Part shown: positions 27,461-35,674 of the stretch, one piece after another
Position numbering within the stretch: position 1 is the stretch's first letter
Layout of the letters: every line of letters begins with the position of its first letter
NCBI RefSeq assembly: GCF_014164585.1
Contig: NZ_JACJFM010000009.1
Coordinates: forward strand, 62,001 to 126,000
Direction of reading: 5' to 3'
Origin: Oceanospirillum sediminis
GTDB taxonomy: Bacteria > Pseudomonadota > Gammaproteobacteria > Pseudomonadales > Halomonadaceae
Length of the DNA: 64,000 nt
Notes under the pieces: generated by a model
Databases searched by the model: none
Seen by the model: only the letters and a program-made list of their open reading frames with translations
Told to the model about the DNA's origin: nothing
Translations under genes and position numbers: made by a program

Positions 27461-28001
27461 CGTCGGATCAGGGCAGGCAACGCATTATGATGTCAGCAAA
27501 GTGGATGAGGCTAATACTGCAGTGAAATGCAGCCTTTGCAGAGTCGGCTGATTGTCCAGCCACCATGATGATCATGATACTTGAAGTGATTACGGTTTTT
27601 TCTCTGCTGGCATCCCGGACACAGTGTCAGTCCGTATGCTGCGGTCTGGATTCGTCTGTCAATCATATGCTGCTGAGCTGTCGTGATATGCAATCTCGCT
27701 GCCATGCGCTTTATCTCCCGAATCGATCATTGTTTAGCTCATGTTATGACTTAAGAGAACATCTTTTTTCTGTGTCGTTTATGACAGATATCAAAAGGTA
27801 TAGCGCATTGCCAGACTTTTTGCCTGCTCTGAATCGTTGAAATTGACGAATGATTCGCAGGCAAAGCCAGAAGATACAGCAAAATACAGGATATACATCC
27901 ACTTATGCCTGATGAATATTGAGTTTGCAGATTCGATTAATTCTGAATCGATCAGAATATTGTCGATACTCAATACGCATCTGCCAGCCACGCAATGGGG
28001 A
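27461..28001. other. 540-bp region with one small ORF and two inverted repeats
   Basis: Besides the small minus-strand ORF at 27511-27705 there are two inverted repeats. The first is TTTGCCTGC (27819-27827) with GCAGGCAAA (27857-27865). The second is a nested structure at 27917-27974 with outer arms ATTGAGT/ACTCAAT and inner ATTCTGA/TCAGAAT. They may form the 3' end of the minus-strand beta-barrel operon. Confidence 0.4.
27511..27705 (-). CDS. Small two-CxxC (zinc-ribbon-like) protein
   Basis: This protein has 64 residues. GGGAG lies about 8 bases before the ATG. Two CxxC knuckles are present, LCPGCQQRK and LCKGC, about 26 residues apart with His-rich HFKYHDHHGG between. This is the layout of a small zinc-binding module. 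The first 25 residues are polar and helical. No close family was recognised. The frame, the ribosome site and the paired Cys argue that it is real, but it is short. Confidence 0.45.
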   Translation of the reverse strand: MAARLHITTAQQHMIDRRIQTAAYGLTLCPGCQQRKNRNHFKYHDHHGGWTISRLCKGCISLQY

Positions 28002-29180
28002 TTATAATGTTTCTGCTGAGAAACGTAGCTGATAGCTCAGGCCGCCATACCAACCCCGATCTTTATTTTGCCACTGATCGTCATAGTATCCGGCATTCAG
28101 AGTCCAGACCTGATTGGAAGCAGGAGTCCAGCTGGCTGAAAACAAAAGATTAGCGGGTGTTTTATCAATGGGCAGTGCCAGGGCGGATATCAGGCTCTGG
28201 TGCCCGGAGCTTGTGCCATCAGTGGTGATCTGATCATATCGGCCTGCCAATGCCCACTCTTTATTCAGTTGATAGCGGATAAGCCCATAACCACCATAAC
28301 TGTTATCGTCCAGCTGGAGCAACTGATCTGATGTAGTGATTCGGGCATCCTGCCAGCGTTTAAAGACTTCTGTCTGTATTGTCCATTGCTGCCAGTTCCA
28401 GGCCGCAGACAGCATCAACTGCTGCAGATCGCCTTTCAGTTGATAGCTAAGATCGGAATTACTGTGAGAATGACCATCACCGGATTGATAATTCTGATCT
28501 GAGTTCAATAAAGCAATTTTCAGGTCCAGATGCCCTGATTTTTCAAGATTGATCCCGTGGTCCAGATAGACAACCTGTGTCAGGCTGAACTGATCGTTAT
28601 CCCGCTGGCCTGCCAGAGTGTTCTCACCGGAAAAGACCTCCAGTGCGACCCTGGTATCTTCAGAAATCGGAAACTGTAACTGAATCCCGTCGTCTCTGAG
28701 TTCTCCCCCCATAAATGCCTGATAAACAAGAGGGGCCGACGGTGCAATAAGTTCATTAAAGCCGGATTGGTTATAAAATGCGGCAGAAGAATAAAACCGC
28801 CCCAGTTTCACCGTGATTGGGCGCTCAGTGCCTGAGACATTAAAGTGGCCCTGAATAAATCCCTGATCAACTTCCAGTTCTGAATCACCACCATGACTAT
28901 GGTTACTGATAGCAGCATGGGCCAGCCAGTTATTGTCGATGGCACTGGTGGCACTGAATTTAACATCAGCCGAGCTGATGCCGTTGTCCGGTGCTTCAGC
29001 GGCATCCATCACAGGTGTCAGCAATAAGTAGCGCTTATCCGGCACTCCGGCCATCAGATGCTGCTCTATTTCCAGCTCCAGGCCTATGCCTGTATCCGGG
29101 GTATTTACCTTGTTGCCATGAGCATGTGACAGTACAGGCAGGCTCAGTAATAACAGCCCATATAATTGTGTATTATTCAT
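28002..29180 (-). CDS. Outer-membrane beta-barrel protein linked to MbnP/MbnH
   Basis: This protein has 392 residues from the ATG at 29180, whose signal peptide MNNTQLYGLLLLSLPVLSHA then begins correctly. The frame extends to 29204 without a better start. The mature part is a long alternation of amphipathic strands with aromatic belts (for example WTIQTEVFKRWQDARITTSD, GGYGLIRYQLNKEWALAGRYDQI) and ends in a barrel-type C-terminus. A His/Ser/Gly patch (SHGGDSE, DGHSHSNSD) could bind metal. Its start overlaps the mbnH stop by 8 bases, so it belongs to the mbnP-mbnH operon, perhaps as an outer-membrane route for copper or a related cargo. Confidence 0.75.
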   Translation of the reverse strand: MNNTQLYGLLLLSLPVLSHAHGNKVNTPDTGIGLELEIEQHLMAGVPDKRYLLLTPVMDAAEAPDNGISSADVKFSATSAIDNNWLAHAAISNHSHGGDSELEVDQGFIQGHFNVSGTERPITVKLGRFYSSAAFYNQSGFNELIAPSAPLVYQAFMGGELRDDGIQLQFPISEDTRVALEVFSGENTLAGQRDNDQFSLTQVVYLDHGINLEKSGHLDLKIALLNSDQNYQSGDGHSHSNSDLSYQLKGDLQQLMLSAAWNWQQWTIQTEVFKRWQDARITTSDQLLQLDDNSYGGYGLIRYQLNKEWALAGRYDQITTDGTSSGHQSLISALALPIDKTPANLLFSASWTPASNQVWTLNAGYYDDQWQNKDRGWYGGLSYQLRFSAETL

Positions 29181-30372
29181 AAGGATTCGAGAAACGTTCA
29201 TCACTGTTAAAACGGTGATCGGTTAAAGACTTCAGGAAATTAAGCAGGTCCTGTTTTTCCTGCTCTGTCAGGGTAAAACCACCAACAAAGCCACTTTTAT
29301 TCGGGTTTTTGCGGCCATCGCCGGTTGGTACGCCATTAACCGTAGTGGGTGCACGCCCTCCAGCGGCATAAAACTCAATCACTTCTGCAAGAGTGCTGAT
29401 AGAACCGTCGTGCATATAGGGTGCAGTAACTTCAATATTTCTCAGTGAAACAGGACGGAATTTGCCTTTATCTTCTTCTTTACCGGTCAGTTCATATAAA
29501 CCCTGATTACCCTCCGGATAGCTGCCGTTGCCATCCAGGTTGTATAAGCCGTTGTTAAAGAAAGGCGCTTCAAAAAATACGGTTCCACTGTGCAGTGTAG
29601 ATTGCGAAAAATTAAAACCGCCATGACAGTGAAAGCACTCTGTTTTTTCATCAAAAAACAATGCTCTGCCACGTTGCTGAGAGGCGGTTAATGCGCTGGT
29701 ATCTCCACGCTCATAACGGTCAAAGTCAGAGTTAAACGACACCATGCTGCGAATAAAAGAAGCCAGTGCCTGACTGATATTACTGAAGTTGATCGCATCA
29801 GCGCTGTCCGGCCAGGCCTGGGCAAACATTGACTGATAATCCGGGTCGTTACTTAAGCGTAATAAAATCTCTTCCCGGTTCAGATCATTAATCCCCAGCT
29901 CAACCGGAAACTCAGCAAACAAAGGCACCATATGCTGATCTGACAGAGTAGTCAGTGAGTGATTACTCCAGGTGAAAGTTGAGTTGTAAGCCACATTGAG
30001 TAAGCCCTGAGAGTTTCTGGCCAGCTGTTCACCGGTTGATCCTGTGGGCAAAGCGACACCATCAGCAAAACCAAGAGCTTGCTCATGACAACTGGCACAT
30101 GACTGGGTCTGATTGCCTGATAAACGATTGTCGTAAAACAGATGGCGTCCCAACCTGACTTTCGCTTCCGACATAGGGTTATCTTCAGGCACGAAAGGTT
30201 CAGGAATCGTATCCGGAATGGCAAAATCAAAATCGCTCTGGCTGGCTGTAAACTCTTCATGCTGCCAGTCTGAACTACCACCACAGGCTGTCAGAACAAG
30301 GCACGCACTGAGCGTGCCTGCCAGCTTCAGCCTGGCTGAAACAACCCGGTGACTGAACTGTATCTGACTCAT
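29173..30372 (-). CDS. mbnH: MbnH-like di-haem protein (MauG/cytochrome c peroxidase family)
   Basis: This protein has 399 residues from the ATG at 30372, which overlaps the mbnP stop by one base. The lipobox LTAC places the lipidated Cys at 30. Two haem sites are visible: CASCH at 92-96 and CFHCH in the C-terminal half, as in di-haem peroxidases. Met/His/Tyr segments (FADGVALPTG, APYMHDGSISTLAEVIEFYAAGG) match the MauG/CcpA family. MbnH is known to form a bis-Fe(IV) state and oxidise a tryptophan of its partner MbnP. Here the partner gene is directly upstream. No methanobactin genes are in the window, so the copper role is inferred from the pair. Confidence 0.85.
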   Translation of the reverse strand: MSQIQFSHRVVSARLKLAGTLSACLVLTACGGSSDWQHEEFTASQSDFDFAIPDTIPEPFVPEDNPMSEAKVRLGRHLFYDNRLSGNQTQSCASCHEQALGFADGVALPTGSTGEQLARNSQGLLNVAYNSTFTWSNHSLTTLSDQHMVPLFAEFPVELGINDLNREEILLRLSNDPDYQSMFAQAWPDSADAINFSNISQALASFIRSMVSFNSDFDRYERGDTSALTASQQRGRALFFDEKTECFHCHGGFNFSQSTLHSGTVFFEAPFFNNGLYNLDGNGSYPEGNQGLYELTGKEEDKGKFRPVSLRNIEVTAPYMHDGSISTLAEVIEFYAAGGRAPTTVNGVPTGDGRKNPNKSGFVGGFTLTEQEKQDLLNFLKSLTDHRFNSDERFSNPYE

Positions 30373-31268
30373 CAGAGTGTTTCCGATGCAAAAAATGTCT
30401 GGCTGGTATCGGATAAGCCAATATTGGCCAGAGGACCGGCACAATCGGGATCAGCAGCACCAGACATACAACCGAATGGCATCGGTGTACTGGATGACAG
30501 ATTAGTGCCTGACATCAGACGTCCATAATCCAGAGTGACTTGACTGGCTTCGGTATCGAAACTGTTCAGAGTAATGGTAGGGCGATTCGGATTGGCACAG
30601 GTGACCGTTTCTCCGGTTGTCGGGTCACCAGAGCAATCTGTACTTCCCAGATGGAAGAACCATTTATTAGTGCTTTGCTCTGTACCTTCACCGTCGGTAT
30701 AGGTGTAAGGCGTCGCCAGATCAATATCTATGCGAGCATGCTTATAACCACTTTGCCAGCTCCAGAATAGTCCGGCGATGTTCAGAGGAGAAGCCGCGGC
30801 AGCCTGATCCTGGTGATTCAGATCACCCGGAACACCTACACTGAACTCAAGCCCGGTATAGTTTCCTTCCGCAACGCTGCCAATAATCTGCATATTGGTT
30901 TCAGTCGTGCCACCACAGGAACCATCTCCGGTTTCAAAATCCAGCAGCGCTACATTATCAGTCTGCCAGATACCATCATTGGTCAGTGACACAGCATGGC
31001 GATTGCCATCAGCATCAATTAACTTCACATCATGCAGATAAACACGAAAATCAGTAAAACTGGCCTGAGATTCCTGAGTACCCAGTCCACCATACGTTGT
31101 GGCGCAGGAAAATGGCTGGCCGTTCACTCGGGCTGCAAAGTGAATCGAGACATCCTTCTGAGCACTGTTAGCGGCGTTATTATCACTATTATTGCTACTG
31201 CCGCCACCATTACAACCTGCCAGTATGATAGAGCCTGACAGCAGGCTTAGCGCCATTATCTTTCTCAT
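30372..31268 (-). CDS. mbnP: MbnP-family periplasmic (copper-binding) lipoprotein
   Basis: This protein has 298 residues. The signal MRKIMALSLLSGSIILAGC ends in a lipobox, followed by a Gly/Ser/Asn linker. AAGGAGG precedes the ATG. The domain shows the MbnP pattern: IHFAARVNGQPFSCATTYGGLG, DFRVYLHDVKLIDADGN, WQTDNVALLDFETGDGSCGG, then GLEFSVGVPGDLNHQD, then PLNIAGLFWSWQSGYKHARIDI. Further Cys pairs occur near the end (CSGDP, CANPN, PFGCMSGAADPDC). The conserved Trp cluster in FWSWQSG is a candidate substrate of MbnH oxidation to kynurenine. It is the first gene of the operon, and direct repeats lie upstream (31333-31376). Confidence 0.87.
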   Translation of the reverse strand: MRKIMALSLLSGSIILAGCNGGGSSNNSDNNAANSAQKDVSIHFAARVNGQPFSCATTYGGLGTQESQASFTDFRVYLHDVKLIDADGNRHAVSLTNDGIWQTDNVALLDFETGDGSCGGTTETNMQIIGSVAEGNYTGLEFSVGVPGDLNHQDQAAAASPLNIAGLFWSWQSGYKHARIDIDLATPYTYTDGEGTEQSTNKWFFHLGSTDCSGDPTTGETVTCANPNRPTITLNSFDTEASQVTLDYGRLMSGTNLSSSTPMPFGCMSGAADPDCAGPLANIGLSDTSQTFFASETL

Positions 31269-31332
31269 TGTTTTTCCTCCTTTTGAGAAGGAGGGATACT
31301 AATCAGAAAACGCGCGGGCTATAACCAGGCAA

Positions 31333-31376
31333 AATGTCGCGCGGCATTGCGTCTCAGTGGCAGAATGTCGCATGGC
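31333..31376. repeat. Direct repeat upstream of mbnP
   Basis: AATGTCGC-GC-GGC (31333-31345) and AATGTCGC-AT-GGC (31364-31376) lie 31 bp apart, about three helical turns, and 65-108 bp before the mbnP ATG. They could be operator sites. Confidence 0.6.
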
Positions 31377-31386
31377 TTGTCGAAGC

Positions 31387-31427
31387 AGGAAAAACAAAGA
31401 AACCGGCAATCAGCCGGTTTCTTTGTT
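31387..31427 (-). terminator. Intrinsic terminator of the BCCT gene
   Basis: A 15-bp perfect stem (AACAAAGAAACCGGC and its complement, loop AATCA) is followed on the minus strand by T residues. Confidence 0.88.
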
Positions 31428-31449
31428 GCCTGAAGAGACTCAGTTAATG

Positions 31450-33021
31450 TTAAACCTCGGTTTTCAGGCCTTTATAGACGCTGACACACATCAGCAGCAG
31501 AATTACAGTAAATGGAAGTCCCGCAGTGATTGCCCCTGCCTGCAAGGCTTTCAGAGCTTCTGAACCACCGCCATACAGAAGAACACCTGCGATAACACCT
31601 TGCATGACTGCCCAGAAAATACGCTGAGGTACAGGTGCATCCACTTTACCACCGGCAGTGATGGAATCGATAACCAGGGAACCAGAGTCAGAAGAGGTAA
31701 TGAAAAATACAAGTACCAGGACAATGGCAATAGCCGACGTCAGTTCAGCCATTGGCAGGTTTTCCAGCATTTGGAACATTGCCAGAGACACATCTCCCAG
31801 ACCGTTAGCCAGTTCACCGGTACCCGCCTGAATCTGATCCAGAGCCTGACCACCAAATGCCCCCATCCATACGGCTGACACCAGAGTCGGGATCAGCAGA
31901 ACAGCAATCATAAACTCTCTTACGGTACGTCCTTTAGAGACACGCGCAATGAACATACCTACGAATGGCGACCAGGATACCCACCAGGCCCAGTAGAATA
32001 CTGTCCAGCCTTTGTAGAACTTCTCATCTGCACGATCAACCCAGTTACTCAGAGATAAGATATCTCCGGCATAGTTTGAAATGGTGTAGGCAACGTTTGA
32101 AAAGAAACCTGACAGAGAACCCGCCACAGCAACAAACAGCAGCAGGACACCCGCCATTGCCATGTTAATGTTACTCAGAATTTTAACACCGCCATCCAGA
32201 CCACGTACTACAGAGAAGATAGCAATGGCAGATACGACAACAATGATCGCAACCTGAGTTGAGATGTTGTTATCAACACCAAACAGGAAATTCAGACCAC
32301 CAGCAGCCTGAGATGCGCCAAGGCCCAGAGATGTCGCCAGACCAAAAATAGTAGCCAGCACGGCTGTAATGTCGATCACGTGACCCAGAGGACCCCAGAC
32401 ACGCTCACCAAACAAAGGATAGAACGCAGAACGAATCGTCAGCGGCAGTTCTTTGTTATAAGTAAAAAATGCCAGTGCCAGAGCAACGACGCCATAGATA
32501 GCCCACGGATGCAGGCCCCAGTGGAACATGGTTGCACCCATGGCTGCAGCAGCACCTTCCGGCGTTTTGGCTTCAGCATTCAGCGGAGTACCCCACCAGT
32601 CGGTGTAGTAAGCCACAGGCTCAGCCACACTCCAGAACATCAGACCGATACCCATACCAGCAGCAAACAGCATGGAGAACCATGACATACGACTGAAATC
32701 TGGTTTGGCGTTGGCACCGCCCAGACGGACTTTACCAACAGGAAGGAAGATCAGAGCAAGACAGAAGATAACGAAAACGTTACCGCCAATCATAAACAGC
32801 CAGTCAAAGGTCTCAATGGCCCAGGTACGGGCACCACTCAGCATTTTGTTGGCGTCTTCGGGGAACATAAGTGCAAGGACAATGAATGTCAGCGTTGCCA
32901 GTGCACTGGTGGTAAACACAGGATTGTTAATATCCATTCCCATGACCTGGATATTATCCTGGCCCGCTTTATAGTCGGAGGTATATTCCTTCGACTTAGA
33001 GGGCTGCTTAACTTGGTTCAT
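31450..33021 (-). CDS. BCCT-family betaine/choline/carnitine transporter
   Basis: This secondary transporter imports quaternary amines across the inner membrane. It has 523 residues from the ATG at 33021 (GGAG 8 bases upstream). The frame open to 33078 adds a soluble stretch and is rejected. Twelve membrane helices fit the pattern. The signature parts are AAGMGIGLMFWSVAEPVAYYTDWW and FYWAWWVSWSPFVGMFIARVSKGRTVREF, matching the BetP/OpuD/BetT fold with its Trp box. The GMGIG variant in helix 3 favours sodium-coupled betaine-type substrates over CaiT-like antiport. A motif shared with the gbcAB region lies about 150 bp upstream, which supports betaine as substrate. Confidence 0.93.
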   Translation of the reverse strand: MNQVKQPSKSKEYTSDYKAGQDNIQVMGMDINNPVFTTSALATLTFIVLALMFPEDANKMLSGARTWAIETFDWLFMIGGNVFVIFCLALIFLPVGKVRLGGANAKPDFSRMSWFSMLFAAGMGIGLMFWSVAEPVAYYTDWWGTPLNAEAKTPEGAAAAMGATMFHWGLHPWAIYGVVALALAFFTYNKELPLTIRSAFYPLFGERVWGPLGHVIDITAVLATIFGLATSLGLGASQAAGGLNFLFGVDNNISTQVAIIVVVSAIAIFSVVRGLDGGVKILSNINMAMAGVLLLFVAVAGSLSGFFSNVAYTISNYAGDILSLSNWVDRADEKFYKGWTVFYWAWWVSWSPFVGMFIARVSKGRTVREFMIAVLLIPTLVSAVWMGAFGGQALDQIQAGTGELANGLGDVSLAMFQMLENLPMAELTSAIAIVLVLVFFITSSDSGSLVIDSITAGGKVDAPVPQRIFWAVMQGVIAGVLLYGGGSEALKALQAGAITAGLPFTVILLLMCVSVYKGLKTEV

Positions 33022-33171
33022 AGAACGACTCCATTTATTGTTATTCCTCCCCTGGCGGGGAGCGTCAATCTGTAGCAATTAGTACGGATTAACGTTTTAT
33101 TGTGCAGGCCGGGTAGCCTGAACTGATTAGTGGCTAATCAGCGAATTTTTATGTTACGAGCAGTCTTCTGA

Positions 33172-33192
33172 GGCGGGTTGACTTTTTGCGAC
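33172..33192 (-). promoter_or_regulatory. Candidate GbdR-type site upstream of BCCT gene
   Basis: Read on the minus strand, the site is GTCGCAA-N3-GTCA-N2-CCGCC. It matches 16 of 21 positions of the gbcA-gbcB site, in exactly the same spacing. Confidence 0.5.
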
Positions 33193-33470
33193 GCTTACAC
33201 AAAAAAAATGTCTGTTCTCGACAAGCCTGATATTTCAGTTTTTCAGAGTATCAACCCCTTTAGCCTGAGGGTTTTAGCTTCCAATCTGCCAACACTCTTT
33301 TATACATATTGTTTATTCTGAATAATCTTTCTGATGCAGTGTTATCCAATACTTACCAGGTGATTTCAGACTTTTTACTCTATTTTTCACAATTGCATCG
33401 GAATCGAGGGATTCAGAGTAAAAGCCGGTCGATGCTTGACATTGCAAAGCTCAGCTTACATATTATTTTT

Positions 33471-33647
33471 AATTGACCATTTAATTAAAAATAACTGTTT
33501 CCACATCAAGCAGAATAATGAGCACTCTGGTCTGTTACGGTTTCTGATTCATCCTATTAAGTTTGGTGCGAACGTTATGGTTCGGACTACTCCATGGTCC
33601 CTATGGATCAATTTCATGCAGGACGCGGCAACGCTCCTGCTTTTTTT
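33471..33647 (+). ncRNA. Candidate small RNA (about 175 nt)
   Basis: The promoter-like TTGACA at 33436-33441, a 17-bp spacer and CATATT would start RNA near 33471. Three hairpins follow: CGAAC-N6-GTTCG (33569-33584), GGAC-N9-GTCC (33584-33600), and an intrinsic terminator with GCAA loop and seven T (33618-33647). No ORF with a ribosome site lies inside. No known sRNA family was recognised. Confidence 0.5.
33618..33647 (+). terminator. Intrinsic terminator of candidate sRNA
   Basis: The arms GCAGGA and TCCTGC continue through a one-base bulge into GCG/CGC with loop GCAA, followed by seven T. Confidence 0.8.
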
Positions 33648-33920
33648 GTTCTGATATTCTGGCCCCTCTTATTCAATGGCACGTCTTATCAGGACAATAA
33701 CCCGAATGGGGGGATGCCCGATGGTTTGACAACGGACTATTCTTGAGGCTGGATAATCATCAGATGGGATAGTACATCGCTGGCAAAAAGCATTTCGATA
33801 TTCTCCTGCCATCATCGAGAGAGTGCAGTCACTTTTAACCGGAACATTGTTGTGCAGCGACATAGTCCGGGATACAGTGATTCACCCCGATTAATAACAC
33901 CCCCAATATAAGGCTTATTC

Positions 33921-34796
33921 ATGTTTTCGGTGATTTTTTCAATTCTGGCACCAGTATTTGTCTGCGTCGGAATCGGCTATGGCTGGTCACGCAGTGGAAG
34001 AGACTTTGACACGTCTCTGGTGACGTCCATCGTGACTTATTTCGCAACGCCTTGTCTGGTGTTTTATGCTCTGGCCAAAGTTGAACTGGACCCGGCGGTA
34101 CTCTGGGATATGGGACTGGCCGCGTTGATGGCTAACCTGGCATTTGCCCTGATTGGTGGTGTGGTTCTGGCAGCCTTCCGGTTGCCCCAGAGAGCTTTTT
34201 TACAAGCTCTGACCTGGCCTAATGTCGGCAATGTCGGGCTGCCTTTATGCATGCTGGCTTTTGGTGAAGAAGGGTTGGCTCTGGCCGTCGCTTTCTTTAC
34301 GGTTTATGTCGTACTACAGATGACAATTGGGGTGGCTTTTGTATCCGGGAATTTTTCTCCGGGAGCTTTGCTGAAGATGCCGATTATTCCGGCAACCGTG
34401 GCCGCATCGGTATTTTTGTTCAGTGATCTGGAAGTCCCGGTCTGGTTGTTTAATACCACCAAACTGATTGGTGATCTGACCGTTCCTCTGATGCTTTTCA
34501 CTCTGGGCGTATCTCTGGCAAGCCTTAAAATGGGAAGTCTGAAAACTGCTTTTGGTCTGTCAGTACTGCGTTTAGGTATGGGCTTTGGTGTCGGTGTCGG
34601 GTTGACCCTGATGATGGGCATGTCCGGCGCAGCTGCCGGAGTCGTTATTCTGCAGTGTGCTATGCCCGCAGCGGTGTTCTGTTACCTGTTTGCACAGCTT
34701 TATGATCAGAGGCCAGAAGAAGTTGCCGGTCTGGTGATTGTCTCTACTTTTATGGGCTTTGCAGCTTTACCGGCATTACTGTGGTACGTACTCTGA
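33921..34796 (+). CDS. AEC-family (auxin efflux carrier type) permease
   Basis: This protein has 291 residues and ten predicted membrane helices, from the N-terminal VIFSILAPVFVCVGIGYGW to the last hydrophobic FMGFAALPALLWYVL. The split helix region LTWPNVGNVGLPLCMLAFGE is the conserved AEC core (N-x-G-x-x-LP). Family members move small carboxylates such as malate or malonate, or are uncharacterised. Nothing here indicates the substrate. AAGG sits 8 bases before the ATG. The gene appears to stand alone. Confidence 0.88.
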   Translation: MFSVIFSILAPVFVCVGIGYGWSRSGRDFDTSLVTSIVTYFATPCLVFYALAKVELDPAVLWDMGLAALMANLAFALIGGVVLAAFRLPQRAFLQALTWPNVGNVGLPLCMLAFGEEGLALAVAFFTVYVVLQMTIGVAFVSGNFSPGALLKMPIIPATVAASVFLFSDLEVPVWLFNTTKLIGDLTVPLMLFTLGVSLASLKMGSLKTAFGLSVLRLGMGFGVGVGLTLMMGMSGAAAGVVILQCAMPAAVFCYLFAQLYDQRPEEVAGLVIVSTFMGFAALPALLWYVL

Positions 34797-34889
34797 ATAT
34801 CCAGCTATAAGATAAAAGAGAAGCAGTCAGCATTATAAACTGCTCGCTGTAACAAAACCGATAAACAACACTATGGAATCTTTGACCTG

Positions 34890-35489
34890 ATGCCGTACCA
34901 GATGAAATACCGCCCTCTTGCAGAAGCTTTATATCATGCATTAACCGCTGACGCCTTCTATCAGACTATGGAGCAATCTGTCGAAGATCCTGAGCAAAAG
35001 AAAGCACTGATGCTGTGCTACCTGGATTACTCCATGGTCGAAAGTGAGCAATACGGCGAGTTATTTATCCCGGAAGGGGAAGCTTATGGCACTTCCATCT
35101 GGTCGATGCCATTAGAGCGCGAGCTTCAGGCACAGAAGTCGGCACAGAAACAACACTTTTTACGTACAGTTATGGGAGAGAACAGCCTACGGACATACAA
35201 TGATATCGTCAGTAATATGTCTGAACATACGGATACGGTTATTCAGGAAAATTACTGGTACTTGTCGATTGTAGGTGTTCTTCCGGCATTTCAGAATCAG
35301 GGACTGGGAGCGAAACTGCTTCAAGAAGTCTTACAGAAATCGGATAGTGCCGGAGTTGCAACTTACCTGGAAACCTACGTGCCTCGTAACAAAAGCTTTT
35401 ATCAACGTCAGGGCTATCAGGACATCGCCACATTCTACGAACCGGTGACTGGTGCAGAATACTCTGTCATGGTTCGGGAAGCTCAATAA
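34890..35489 (+). CDS. GNAT-family N-acetyltransferase
   Basis: This protein has 199 residues. The GNAT fold is visible in the C-terminal half: YWYLSIVGVLPAFQNQGLGAKLLQEVLQ (acetyl-CoA loop Q-x-x-G-L-G) and YLETYVPRNKSFYQRQGYQD. The N-terminal half is helical and acidic. The target is unknown, as for most GNATs. No strong ribosome site is seen before the ATG at 34890. The next gene (EamA) is convergent. Confidence 0.8.
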   Translation: MPYQMKYRPLAEALYHALTADAFYQTMEQSVEDPEQKKALMLCYLDYSMVESEQYGELFIPEGEAYGTSIWSMPLERELQAQKSAQKQHFLRTVMGENSLRTYNDIVSNMSEHTDTVIQENYWYLSIVGVLPAFQNQGLGAKLLQEVLQKSDSAGVATYLETYVPRNKSFYQRQGYQDIATFYEPVTGAEYSVMVREAQ

Positions 35490-35674
35490 ACGGCCGCTGT
35501 TTTTCAGGCCATCACCGTAAAAGGTAAGCGCTAAGGCGTATTTCTTCTCATCATATTTTACTCAGTGCCTGAACAAAAGCGGACCATTCACCAGATGTTG
35601 TCCGGGGAATATCAAAATGCTTTTGTTCAGGTATATACCACCTGTTATCTGATCCGGCGATAAGCGGAATGACG

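Larger units (their letters stand above)
33022..33920. other. 899-bp intergenic region with BCCT control site and candidate sRNA
   Basis: From left to right the region holds the shared motif at 33172-33192, an AT-rich stretch, and then a promoter-like TTGACA at 33436-33441. A hairpin series follows, ending at the terminator at 33618-33647. 33650-33920 contains no gene that I can support. Confidence 0.5.

Noticed and set aside
27791-27991. Minus-strand ORF of 66 codons starting with GTG after the beta-barrel gene.
   Set aside because: No ribosome site; the frame runs through inverted repeats and has no motif.
33436-33654. 72-codon ORF over the candidate sRNA.
   Set aside because: It begins at a TTG that is part of the -35 element and has no ribosome site, so an RNA reading is preferred.
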